This document shows, piece after piece, positions 23,701 through 35,174 of a stretch of DNA of 64,000 bases. Made by a program: the position numbers and the translations under genes. The notes beneath the pieces are model-generated. The model did no database searches. It saw nothing but the letters and a program-made list of their open reading frames with translations, and was not told the origin of the DNA. Each line of letters begins with the position of its first letter. Position 1 is the stretch's first letter. This DNA is from Vicia villosa. Lineage: Eukaryota; Streptophyta; Magnoliopsida; Fabales; Fabaceae. The stretch lies in contig NC_081185.1 in NCBI RefSeq assembly GCF_029867415.1, positions 135,553,753 to 135,617,752 of the forward strand. The letters run 5' to 3'.

Positions 23701-26567
23701 ATGGAAGCAAATGTTTTTAGCCAAAACAGAATTTCAAAACTAACTTCTTCAACTCTCTTCAATCTCATCAAACATAAACCTCAACATGCACCTTCCGTAG
23801 TTTCCGTGCTCAGAAACACTTCGAATCATGACATTAATGACAAAACAACGAACAATAGTACTAGAACTGTCTACAAAGATAGTTGGTTTGATCTCGTGGC
23901 AATAAACCATTTATCAAAAAGTGTTCAAGCTGCCACAGGTTCATTCTTATATACTCTTTTGTACCTTCGTTGCAGTTTAAGACTCTGTTTGATAAAAATA
24001 ACTGATAGCTGATAGTTTATAACTTTTGTAATTTATATCAGGAATTAGAAACAATGAAAGTGGCTATGAGAGTCTTGTTGAGGCCGCTATTATGGCGAAA
24101 CAGAAATTTAATTCTATTGAGCAGCAAGAGGTTATCATTCAAGCTCTGAATAGACTCTTCCCAGAGTCAGTATTTTTATTGGTAATACTAATTTCATTAT
24201 TCATTAGTTTCTTTCTACCATTATTTGTTCTTAATTTATAAGAATTTCTTTCATAGAGGTTTTAGGCCATTTTCAACTTCTTTCTTATTTCCACTATGAA
24301 AAATTGCAGATAAGGAAACTGCTGCCACCATGTAAATTCACAAGGGAGCACTTTGCCATTTTCACCACTTTGTTTTTTACTTGGTTACTTGGGCCATCTG
24401 AGGTAAGCAATAGAGACTGTTACATGTAGCTGTATATTTTGTATTGTTTGTGATTTGATAAATCACTTTGAATGTTATTTTAGATTGCTAAATTACTATA
24501 CTTTCCATCAAGGTTTTAAAAAACGGTCGCGGTCGCGTAATTTTTTTTGCAATTTCAGTCGGTACAAGTGTATTGCGGTCGCCGCAGTGTGAATTAACTA
24601 CAATTTGTTCTTCAATATAGGAAACTGTGATAACGGTATCGGTTTCAGCATCTTCCAAAACCGTTTTGTCGCAGCCGTTTTCGCGGTCGCGGACGGTTTT
24701 TTAAAACCATACTTCCTATTATTGATTATTGATTATAAGACTGAAATTTACTATAAGTTTAATGGTTATTTATAAGCTATATAGCACCAATACCTCTGAA
24801 AAAATGTGTGTCCATGTCAGTTTTAGTGTCCGAAACTACACTGAAACCTGTAATTATGTTTAATTTATTTATTTTTAAAATTATTATCGATATTGACGTG
24901 TCAATGTCGGAGTCGTGTTTCTTGTATCCGTGATTCATAGTTATAAAGTGGTGAGTGTAGTGACCAAATGGTGTCCACTTGCATGGAAACAGAGAGGTTG
25001 TAATATATATGAAATCACTTTATAACATGTCATGCCTTAATAGTTAGCTTTAAAAGAATCAATCTCTTTAATTTCACTATATGAAGGTTAGAGAATCAGA
25101 GATCAATGGAAGAAGAGAAAAAAATGCAGTCTATGTCAAAAAATGCAGGTTTTTAGAGGAGACAAATTGTGCAGGGATGTGTATTAATCTTTGCAAAATT
25201 CCTACTCAATCGTTTATAAAGAACGCTCTCGGTATGCCGGTGAACATGATACCAAGTAAGTATCCCAAAAAGTTACTTCAATTTTTGTGGCATGAACAAC
25301 TTGGACTTCTATAAGTAGAATTTTTTGTGTGTGTGTTTGTATTGTATGTCTTCTGTTTCAAATCCAAAATTAAACTTAAACAGAAAAGATCAATGGTGCT
25401 AAAAAAGTATCTAAATTTATCTATTTTTAGTAAGTCCACAAAAAATAAACAAAAGGGAGAATGTTAGTTACTACACTTGAAAGAGTATCTTGGCCTCTAT
25501 AAGTCTCCACTAGTTTGTGGAGGTACGCACCATCATTCCAATGGAGGACCCCATAAATATCCCACTGAGGGTGCAAAATTGCAAGTAGACCATAGAATGA
25601 TATCTCTCATATATGGTTTTGATTTCATAATAACATCTCTCATTAACATAAATAATATATAAGTTTAATATTGTTCAGTCAGGAATTAAAACTAGAACAT
25701 GAAATGAGGTGCTGGAATAGTGTCTCACTGCGGTTGAGAATGTTTCCGATGCAACATAGTGGGGCGGACGTGCAAGATTACCACTCCAACGTCTAAATCA
25801 GTGGGAGGAAATAAGAATTAATGTGTAGTGAGAATGATGTTTGAATACCTAAAAAAATGCACTTTACCCTTATATATTAAGAGCGGTTGAAACCATTCCC
25901 GAGTGATGTAGTGTGATGTGTGAACAACTGTCTAATTGATTTAGGTAAAGATTGACGCGTTGGAGGGCGGAATCGTCTGCTTCTGGCCAGAGTGAAAGTA
26001 AACATGTTCCATGCGCCTTTCTACTTGAAGTTCGCTCTTCAGTCTTTCATCATGGACTTGCGGACAGTTCAGAACAAATATCTAACCTAAATTTCATATA
26101 TGGTTTTACTTTTAATGGATGCTATTTCTTATGAACCTATCATAGAATGAATGATGTTTACCAAAAGCATTCAAATTGCATCATGATGACTCTGTCAACA
26201 TTATGAGCACTTCTGTACATGTGATTATTATTGCTAATTTTTACATGACTCTAATGATGAAAAGTAAATAACAGAAATTCCTATGATTAAACAAATCTCA
26301 ACTAAAGTATACAATTAAATTGATTATTTTATTTATCTTTTTCTTTGCAGATTTTGATGACATGAGTTGTGAGATGATATTTGGGCAGGATCCTCCATCA
26401 TCAATGGATGATCCATCACTGAATCAACCATGCTATAAACAATGTGATTACTTTATTGCAAGATTATTTACATGCCAATTTATATAACTTAATGTAACTA
26501 ATACTGTATTTTCATATACCATGCAGGCAAGGCATATAAAAGTCATGAAACAAACTGCCTCAATTAA
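23701..26567 (+). CDS. D27: DWARF27, all-trans/9-cis beta-carotene isomerase, plastidial, 6 exons, 257 aa
   Basis: D27 isomerises all-trans- to 9-cis-beta-carotene in plastids, the first committed step to carlactone and strigolactones, ahead of CCD7 and CCD8. Exons are 23701-23938, 24042-24181, 24310-24402, 25087-25255, 26351-26443 and 26527-26567; every junction is GT-AG and the 774 nt stay in frame to TAA. Residues 1-50 are Ser/Asn/Lys-rich with few acids, a probable transit peptide. The DUF4033 domain (PF13225) follows: [19 protein letters not shown], the Cys-rich [40 protein letters not shown] and the C-terminal QPCYKQC. Length is close to known D27 proteins (about 260-280 aa), and all conserved Cys I recall are present. 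It appears functional. A D27-like paralogue is possible, but VRESE and the short C-terminus favour D27 itself. Confidence 0.93.
24512..24708. mobile_element. CG-rich MITE in intron 3 of D27
   Basis: Ends ggttttaaaaaacggtcgcg and (complement of the right end) ggttttaaaaaaccgtccgc form inverted repeats of about 26 bp around a 197-bp non-coding body. The flanks atactttccatcaa and atacttcctatta look like a blurred target duplication, longer than 8 bp, suggesting a Mutator-type origin. It lies 109 bp from the donor site and leaves splicing signals alone. Confidence 0.7.
25256..26350. other. Intron 4 of D27 (1095 bp)
   Basis: The largest intron of the gene. It holds a phrase twice in similar form (catatatggttttgattt near 25612 and catatatggttttactttt near 26095), hinting at an old repeat insertion, but no terminal repeats or coding sequence that I can support. 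Confidence 0.4.
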
Positions 26568-27181
26568 TACAGAGGGTATGAATGGATATATTAGAATTGA
26601 ATTATGAAACATCATGAACTAATCACTAATAGTTAAAAGAACATATAGAAAATTTCGTGAATATATTCTAGAGAATATTGATCCTCAACATCGAAACTTA
26701 TAGATTTAAATTGTGTACCTGAATATAATCTGTCATAATCGTTCGATCAAAATAGAACGCTCTAAATTTCAATGTTAATTTTGATTTAAAAAAAAATCTA
26801 GATACTGAGGTTTTGACAACACACAACCTAGAATCAAGATGACATCATTGGTGTCACATATTGCAAAATCAAGTGGTTTGACTAAAGGAATTGTTGTAGG
26901 GTTTCAGGGCAGCAAGGATGGAACAAGAATGTTGTCTCCCACATTTTGTATACAGCCAAAACTTATACTCATCAGCCATAGTTTCTTTCATTAATAAAAC
27001 AACTAAGTGCTCCAACGGACTTGAAACCAATCATTAGCAAGTGGATTTCTATCATATTAGTAGTTTCAAGGTTCTTTAATTTTGGTTTTTAAATATCAAA
27101 TATGTAAAAGCATAAGTGTCTAATAGGCCAAAAGGTTTATTTGTATGATAGGCAAGTTCTAATGTTTATACACATTTGTTT
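26568..27181. other. 3' flank of D27
   Basis: The first few hundred bases presumably include the D27 3' UTR; an aataaaa at about 26992 is a possible poly(A) signal. No further gene. Confidence 0.35.
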
Positions 27182-27937
27182 TGAAAAATATTGGAATGAA
27201 AAATTTATTGAGTGGAGTCATGGACTAGGTCACTCTCTTTAAAATATTTTGCGATGCTGATTAAATCGTGTAAGGCAGTCGATCAATCACGACGCCTCTA
27301 GAATGAAACAACGAAGTTCTATACTATATGATTACTATTTACATGATAGATAGTCGGTCTAGAAATGCACACTCTTATGGTACAAAAACCAGTCAAATAT
27401 GGTATAAATACCACTCATAGTATCTGGTATAAAGACTAGTCAGTAATAATTTTTCAAACAATGAGAAATTCACAAAATTCTTCAAACAAAATTCAATAAT
27501 GATCGTTTGACCACTCAAAATAATTTCTCAAACAAGAAGAAATTTAAATAATTCTCCAAAGAGAATAAAAAAAATTGGTAACTTCTCAAATAAGGAGAAA
27601 TCCAAATAAATCTCTAGAGAGAATTCAAGAAAGTACTCAGAAAATTCAACAAGTGAAAAGAAATGGGAAAAAGTTTGCGCTTTGACAACTCAAAAACACA
27701 GAGTAAAAAGAGTGAGGAGGGAAAATTTCTAAAGTAGTTTTTTGGTGTGTTTTAGAATGAAGCATGTGCATTCTTTATATAATGAAGTAGTAAGCTAGAT
27801 AAAGTATGTAATATATGCAATGTGATATTTAGAGTTTTTTTAATTAACACATAAACACACTTAGTTTTTTAACAATGTGGGACTTAAGGAATCTTTTCAA
27901 ATTCATCTGCATATTGAAATATTGACATATTTCAACA
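27182..27937 (-). repeat. 3' LTR of the degenerate copia element
   Basis: On the minus strand it starts TGTTGAAATATGTC at 27937, right after a purine tract (AAAGTTGGGGAT), and ends TTTTCA at 27182. A TATA box (TTATATAAAG, minus strand, 27773-27782) fits an LTR promoter. The part 27182-27600 matches the remnant at 42402-42672 (for example tttgaccactcaRaataatt in both). Confidence 0.75.
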
Positions 27938-28519
27938 ATCCCCAACTTTAATTTTAAAAGTGTTTTATAAATAACGTCAAATATTTTTAAGTACAATTTG
28001 AATATTTACATAACAAATAGGATTTTGATTCAACAAGAGTGATACGATTGTCTTGAACTTTATCTTAGGAATCAAACACACACAATCTTTTCTTAAGGTG
28101 TATTCTAAAACCCTTTGCTTTAATAATGTCCATTCACGTCTATCCCAGTTTAGTGAAAATTCTAGGAATTCTGCCTTAAAAATTCATAGGAATTGGCCTA
28201 CGTTCCACAATCACATAAATAAGTCTATCAAGAATACTCATGTAGCTAGGTACTCCCTCATATAGAGTATAAATCTCATTAAGAGTTATCATTTCATCTG
28301 CTTATCGCTTCAAGATTCATGTTTCTCTTATTTATACTAGCATTATCATCTCATGGTACTCAAAATTTGTTATTATCCATTGAACCTATTTCTTAGAATC
28401 TACGGTCTTTTAGACCGGGTTACAATCATGAGCAACTCACTTTCTATAAGTATTAGTCTCATCTTCTTTGATGTATTGAGTTTTTTTCTATTTAATCATT
28501 TTTTCAAATGATCTACTAA

Positions 28520-29412
28520 ATTTTTATTAGTGCGTACATGATCAACTCTTATAGCTCATTTGAGATTGAATCTTTACCAATATCGTGCTTTGATGTATCT
28601 TACCATTACAATAAAAATTCTCAATTTTTGCAATATTCACGATATTATCATAGCGTATCAACACAACTAGCATAGGTTTTCCCCACAAAGGGATCTCAAC
28701 TAGCAAGCATCTTAACTAACTTGATTCTTCACTAGCAATAGATAATGCTATCATTTCATACTCCATTATGGATTGAGCCAAGATAGTTTGTTTCTTTGAT
28801 TTCAAGGATACAACTTCTCCAACTATATTGAACGTATAATCACTTGTTGCTTTGGAATCATCTAATAAGGTATTTCGATTTGCATCGTTGTATCCTTCAA
28901 GTACATCAGGAAATATCTAATGATGTAGACCGAGATTCATGGTCCTTTTAAGGTATCACATGAATCTTTCAATAGCTTTCCAATTCTCATAACTTGATTT
29001 ACTAGTAAACATGCCCAACAATCCTATGAAATAAGCAATGTCATGTCTAATACAATCAATGACATACCTATGCTTGACAATTATGCTCTCATACTCAGTT
29101 TGTCTAACATCATAAACATTGTTCTTAAATAGTTTAACACTAGGATCATATATGTACAATCATGTTTATACTCAAAATAAATATATTTCTTTAAGACCTT
29201 CTCCACATTGTGAGATTTATCAAAATATATTCCCTTCTCAGCTCTATTGATCTTTGTTCCAAAAATCACACTAGCTACTCCATAGTCTTTCATATCAAAT
29301 TTGTAATAAACGTATTTGTCACTTTCATTCACTCTGTACCTATTCGATATTATTAAGTTTTCAAACTTTATGTGCCATTGCCTTCGGAGTTTGTTTTAGA
29401 CCATACATAGTG
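28520..29412 (-). pseudogene. Copia reverse transcriptase C-terminus and RNase H
   Basis: On the minus strand 29332-28956 reads FDMKDYGVASVIFGTKINRA, then GIYFDKSHNVEKVLKKY and YDPSVKLFKNN, the connection between RT and RNase H. From about 28915 to 28730 comes FPDVLEGYNDANRNTLLDDS and IVGEVVSLKSKKQTI then IMEYEMIALSIASEESS, the RNase H core. Just left of the breakpoint at 29412 is YGLKQTPKAM. Frames change repeatedly, so it is non-functional. Confidence 0.8.
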
Positions 29413-32107
29413 TAATACGGTGGGAGAACTGACTTTTTATTTTGTTTTTCGCAAAACATATTGCGGTTAGCAAGAGTCGCCACCGACTTTTACTTTATCC
29501 AATTTTATTAGGAAAGGCATAAAAGAATAGGAAATACCTTTTTTAAAGATTTTGAGTTCGGGGGGGGGGGGGGGGTAGGTTATACGAAGGGAAGGTGTTA
29601 GCATCCTTTGTATCCATGGTTATCCATGGGCTCTTAATTGCTGAGCTCACTTTGTTTGACTTGTGTGTGTTTGAAAATATTTGGAGTGCCAATAGTAAGG
29701 CAGACTTTGTAATGATTCTTGTACGAATGTATACAAAGTGTTTATGAAAATATTTGTTTGAAAGCGTGAGGAGTGAAAATGAGTTTGAGTGTGAGCAAGC
29801 AATTAGGAGCACCTACCCACTAAATAATTGTCTTTCATATTCAATTATGTTTTCTTTTGGAGATAGTATTATCCATGCCATTAGTTGGTAGGAAATCATA
29901 TCTATTGGTTGTGAAGGGACAGGCGTAGGGTCATCGTATGGTCATAGAAGGCAACATGTAAGGATACCTTAGCAGTTCGAAGGGACTATCATCATTTTAT
30001 CGTAGGATCATCGAGGGACAAGATTATATTTTTGTAGACAACTTGAAGGGACTATGATCTTTATATCGAATGGACTATGATGATATTATTCGTAAGCGTC
30101 TTTTGCTAAAGTATCCCTACGTTCGAGGGACATGACCGTGTAATCGCAAGGCAACAAGAGAGGTTACCCTAAAGGTGCAAGTGTGTTGATTCAGATATTT
30201 AATCTTGAATTAGGGTTAGCTATGTTCAATTATTAGTCTTGCCATACAATCCTATTACCCATACATCTAGTAGTTAATGTAATTATAAAGAGTGCGGGAA
30301 GTAAAAGTGCGGAATGTAAAACCCTGATTACTATTACAAGGACTTGGGACAGGTACATAATCATAAAACCCTTGCGGGAAGAGAAAGTGTGGGAAGTAAA
30401 AGTCCTAATTACTATTACATCTCATAAGCAGTTATATTATATAGAAAAAATGCGAGGAAATTTAATTAGCGAATGAATCAAAAAGTCGGGAGATGATTGA
30501 AGTCTTGAAAGAAAGGAGTTTTAGAAGAAGGAAGATTTAGGGTTAGAAGAAAAGTTAGGTTTAATGATAAATTAGGGTTAATGTTTATTAAAACCTAATT
30601 CTAAATTAATTATGAAAATAAACCTAATTAGTTAATTATGTACAAATTAAAACTAATTAAATTAATCTAAAGGTCTAATTGATTTGATTAATAAACCTAA
30701 TTATTAGTTAAATCCTAATGACTAAATTAATTAGAAAATTATGTCAAAAATTAAATAAATTAAACCTAAAATCTAATTGTTTTTGTATTTTTATGATTAA
30801 GTGATTAAACTAATTAAATTAAATATCCTAATCCTAATTTAATTAAAATAATGAAATTAATTAGAAAAAAGTTAATTAATTAATTAAACCCTAATCCTAA
30901 TTTTGTGATATTATTAGTTTTTGATTAGTGAGAAAAATTATTAAAGGGAGAAAAAGAAAATTAATAGGAAAAACAAAAAAAAAAACAAATGGAAAAAAAG
31001 AAAGAAAACAGGTGCTGGGATTCCATGTGGATGGCTTCAGAGGACTCATTGTGAGGTGTGTTTCTAGGCCTTCAGATCAGGTTCTATGGAGATCCAATGG
31101 TAATGCTGGGAGGGCTCACCATGTGCACGCGTTGACGGCGGTTTGGGGGGGTGCAAGCTTCAAGAGTGACTTGGAACGATTCCTGAAGGCCTCAGGATGA
31201 TGAATGAACACATGGTTTTGCTTGGAACTTGCTGGAAAAAGTTTTATATCGTGCCCTAGTTTTTGAGAAAAGTTTGAAGCTTTGAAACCCCATTCACTTG
31301 GCCCTTTTTCGTACCCTAAGCATCTGATGTTGTTGTGTATATATAGAGGAACAAATTAGGGCTATTGGTGGACTTGGATACCAAGTGATTGGAGAGATAA
31401 GAAATTTAAATGAAAATTTTATGATTCTTTCTTTTTTTTTGGGATGATATATCTTCTTAACATGCACCAACGAAATTATGGACTTCAAGGGGAATTCTTT
31501 GGGTCTCCATGTGTTTATAAACAAGGCCGTGCAATTTAATCCATTTATTTTGCATTTAATTTAATTTATTTAACTTTTAATTGAATAAAATCCAAATAAA
31601 TAAAAATAACGGTAAAAAAAATACGGAGATAGATTTATAGGTCCTTATTTAGGTTATGGATATGTTTGAAGTTCAAAACTTAAGCCCAATAGTCAAGAAA
31701 CTCAAAATTGCTCAATTGAAGTTTCATGCATTTCTCAAAAATTGCCCAACTTGTGCCATTCATAACTTGGTCAATTTTTATCATATGAAAGTGATATTGG
31801 GCTTTTTGGAAACCTTGAGATGTCTACTACAACCTCATGGTGGTCCTTTTTCCATTTGGAGATTTTTCCTTCATGTAAATTGCTTTGACAAAAGATGTAT
31901 CTTTGTTGACTTTCAAGATGACCTGTAATGTTTTGACCCATATCTTTCAAATGAAGCATTTTTGGCCTTGCCCTTTGTGTGGCAAAGTTATAGAGAATTG
32001 AAATTCCTTCAAAATGAGCTTTGGTTGGGAAATTTATGATTAAGCATGTGAAAGTTATGCCTAGTCAAAGTTCAGTTGACTTTGTTTAAGAAAACCCTAA
32101 TTTAGTA
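29413..32107. mobile_element. Ogre/Tat-like LTR block (possible solo LTR)
   Basis: About 2.7 kb without coding sequence lies between two halves of the copia reverse transcriptase (YGLKQTP at 29405 and the K-V-K-V-T piece at about 32110). It starts tgtaatacggtgggagaact and contains gagtcgccaccgactttta, gagttcgg plus a run of 17 G (29560-29577), ggttatacgaagggaaggtg and gttagcatcctttg. I recognise this style from LTRs of legume Ogre/Tat elements. The segment 30290-30420 holds an imperfect tandem repeat (gcgggaagtaaaagt). The edges are uncertain, and the flanking catag and tttag only loosely match. Confidence 0.5.
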
Positions 32108-32134
32108 ACTTTGACTTTTGATGATTTTTAAGAT

Positions 32135-32324
32135 GAGGAATGCTAGCGACACTCTCTTTTCAACACTTTCTCTAACACTCACTTTATTATTGATTAAAGT
32201 ATGTGTGGGTCCCTCACTTTGGAAATGGATCCCGCATAAAGTAGTTGGACCCACACATGTTTCAACCAATAAGAAAGTGAGTGTTAGAGAGAGTGTTGAA
32301 AAGAGAGTGTTGCTAGCATTTCTC
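32135..32324. mobile_element. Mutator-type MITE with 10-bp target duplication
   Basis: The ends gaggaatgctagcgacactc and (complement) gagaaatgctagcaacactc continue as inverted repeats for about 53 bp. They are flanked on both sides by the identical tttttaagat (32125-32134 and 32325-32334). Long terminal repeats and a 9-10 bp duplication point to a MULE-derived MITE. Open frames on both strands here are just the mirrored arms. Confidence 0.88.
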
Positions 32325-32344
32325 TTTTTAAGATTTTCTTGATG

Positions 32345-33094
32345 AATCATGATCGAACCTTTTTGGTTGGTCCATATAGATTTCTTCTTCTAAGTTATAG
32401 TTTCCAAAAAATATTTTAACATCCATTTGGTATACTACTAAGTTATAAATAGAAGCAATTGAAATCAATATCCTAATGAATGTAATTCTAGTGACCAGAG
32501 AAAAAGTATTGAAGAAAAATATATTTTCTCTCTGCCTAAAACCTTTGGCTACAAGGCAAGCCTTGTATTTATTAACGGTTTCATCAGGTTTTATTTTCTT
32601 TTTAAAAACTCATTTACAACCGATTGGTTTGCAACCAGGAGGCAAGTTTACTAAATGTCAGGTCCTGTTAGATTCAAGATGATCTATCTCATCGTCATTA
32701 GCTTCTTGCGAACAAACAACATCCAGAGATGATAAGGCTTCTTGAAGATTTGTTAGATCTTCATATACTATATGTGTCACATAAACGGGATCAAGTCTTT
32801 AACAAATTTTACTCTTTTACTTCGTCCAAATTTTGTTTCTATTTTGTTGTTGCTTTCGGTGCTTCTTATCACAGGAATGTGATTCAATTCAGTGCCCTCG
32901 CCCACTATTTTTCGATTTGAAAAAAAATTATCTTCATAGAATTCAACATCATTTGATTCTACGATCACTTTAGAATTATGGTCATAAAACCTATATGCCT
33001 TACTGTTTGCTACATACATAATAAGTACATATTCATAGGCTCTACTATCGAGTTTAACTCGCTTCAGATCCGAAATCATGACATAATCCATAAA
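32345..33094 (-). pseudogene. Copia integrase C-terminus and reverse transcriptase N-terminus
   Basis: On the minus strand 33090-32777 reads ISDLKRVKLDSRAYEYVLIM, NSKAYRFYDHNSKVIVESND and VEFYEDNFF, the end of copia integrase and the linker. Reverse transcriptase starts around 32690-32400: a PPGCKPIGCKWIFK-like stretch, RLALQPK, NTFSLVTRITFIRIL and QMDVKIFFGNYNLEEEIYMD. Stops interrupt nearly every section. The sequence ends sharply at 33094, the base before the LARD. Confidence 0.78.
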
Positions 33095-35174
33095 TGTAAC
33101 ACCCCGTAATTTCATGAATTAATTTAGTCAAGTTAAATTAATTATTCGGAAATTATTTAATTATTCAGTAAATAAAATTGGATTTTTGGGAAGAATTACG
33201 GGAATTATTGTTATTGGGCCATGACGTAGTTAGTAAAAAGGGAGGTGCCAATGGAGAGGCCTTACTAACTAATTATCCTATTTTTTTTATAAAATAGTGA
33301 AATGATGAAAATAAAGGAAAATGGGGAAAAGAGAAGGTTAGAGGCAAAAAGGAACAGAAGTCTGAGGACTGAAGAGTACGTGAAAGAGAGAAGAGCCAAA
33401 GGAGAAGAAGACCTTCGAAGATTTGACTCTGAGGTAAGGGGTGATTACTCTAATTATATGGTATTATAATTTTGATGATGTTAGGATTGAATTAAGGGAT
33501 TAGAATCTCTATTTGGGATGTTAGGTTTTGTGAAATACCAACACTGACATGTATGATTTGATGAATTGACTGCAATTGATGATGTAGTATTGTTACATGA
33601 TGTTATGGTATGTGGTTTGTGCATTAGAATCATGTATTTGGAGGATTTTGATGTTATTGATGATCAATTTCGTAATGATATAAGTTGGTATGTGTTTGGG
33701 ATGCATAAAAGCCTTAAAAATCATGTTTTTCAGCTACTGGGTCCGTGGGAACCGGTTCCCATGTGGGAGGAACCGGGTTCCAGTGTTTTTAAACGTTAAA
33801 AATGAAATTTTTGGGTCCAGGAACCGGTTCCCATGTGGGACGAACCGGGTTCCAGTACAAATTCCAGCAGCACGTTTTGAAAACTGTTCTAACTTTAAAA
33901 GCTTCTAATTTTCAAACCGTAAGTCCGTTTTATATGCCGTTTTGGACGTTGTTCCTTAAATTGAATGCTTTACCATATGAAATAAAGAAAACAATAATAA
34001 CTTGATTTTATTTTGAAAAGTATCGTTTTCTTCAAATGTGGTTTATTCTTGTTTTGCATAGTTGATGAGGTACAATGAATTGTTGTTTGCATAATTGAAT
34101 ATGTGCAATGATGTGTGTTGTTATAATGTGATTGATTTTGCTTGTTATGCAAATGGATGTTGTTCGTGGTAAATATGGTTATCATGTGTTTTGATGAATG
34201 ATGATGCAGATGGATGTTATTCATGGTAAATGTTGTTATCATGTGTTTTGATGAATGATGATGATTGATTTGTTTTGAATGATGCATGATACATGTACAT
34301 ACTTGTTATGACGTTATTGGTAAGATGTGATAAAGCGATGTTAAGCATCGGATTGATGATGATATAAGTATGTGACATGTGTGCATTCATTCATAAATCA
34401 TTTGCATTGGAAGGCTGATTCCCATTGTGCGGAGATTAGCAGGTAGTCATCGTGTGCCCATGTGGGGTGTGAGCGATGAGGCAGTAGTCGTGTGCCCATG
34501 TGGGGTGTGAGCGACTAAAGGGCAGTATCAAAGAGAGAAGTCCTGTGAATGTGATTCACGAATTTTGGTACCACATGCATAAGAGTCTGCATGGTCTTTG
34601 TATAAATTGTGACATGTCAGGATGAAATCCGGTGTTATGATTGTGTGGTGTTATTGGTGCATATTTTTGACTTATGCTTGTGATTGGTATGAATTGATAA
34701 ATCTGAATATGCTAAGTAGGGTGGATAATTGCTTATGAAATTCTATATCTGATGATTTATAATGCTATTTAATTATGATGTAGTCTCACTCTTACTTTGA
34801 TGATTTCAGATTGAAGTAGCGGTTTAAGCGATCGGTGAGGATGACTCGTAGAGTTTATCCGGTTATGTGGAGTCGTGTCGGTCATGCTCTGATCTTGTAA
34901 CACTGGGGGTCGATAGTCTTAGAGTTACTTGATATACATTGTTGTCATTATTGGTTATGGATTATGTATTGTTGATTTGTTTAGATATGTTTCTTAACAT
35001 TGTTAAAATGAGTTTCCGCTGTGCTAAACACATGTTTTGATAATTAGTTTAATTCTAATAAAGCATGACAAACGATTTGGTATTTTATTCATTTTATTAA
35101 TTGTAACATCCTTGTTGTATAATTACTCTGATCTTTATTATATTTTTCGCGGGGGTTTTTAGAAGGGTGTTACA
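33095..35174 (+). repeat. 5' LTR of the LARD
   Basis: 2080 bp. It contains two AACCGGTT palindrome modules (33747-33781 and 33820-33853), a roughly 59-bp tandem pair (34150-34262, gttatcatgtgttttgatga) and a 40-bp tandem pair (34443-34520, cgtgtgcccatgtggggtgt). The latter two are shared with the 3' LTR. Confidence 0.92.

Noticed and set aside
30560..30900. Telomere-like aaccctaatt phrases
   Set aside because: No regular 7-bp TTTAGGG array; just AT-rich low-complexity sequence inside the Ogre/Tat-like block.
32102..32350. Open frames on both strands with similar products (TLFSTLSLTLT)
   Set aside because: They are the two mirrored arms of one MITE read on opposite strands.
33566..34005. Repeated short frames rich in GNRFP and NRVP
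   Set aside because: All three frames stay open through the palindrome modules because of composition; no domain and no coding signature.
33970..34287. Minus-strand frame of 105 codons with His-rich repeats, present twice (also 39456-39773)
   Set aside because: It lies in the LARD LTR over a tandem repeat; duplication simply reflects the two LTRs.
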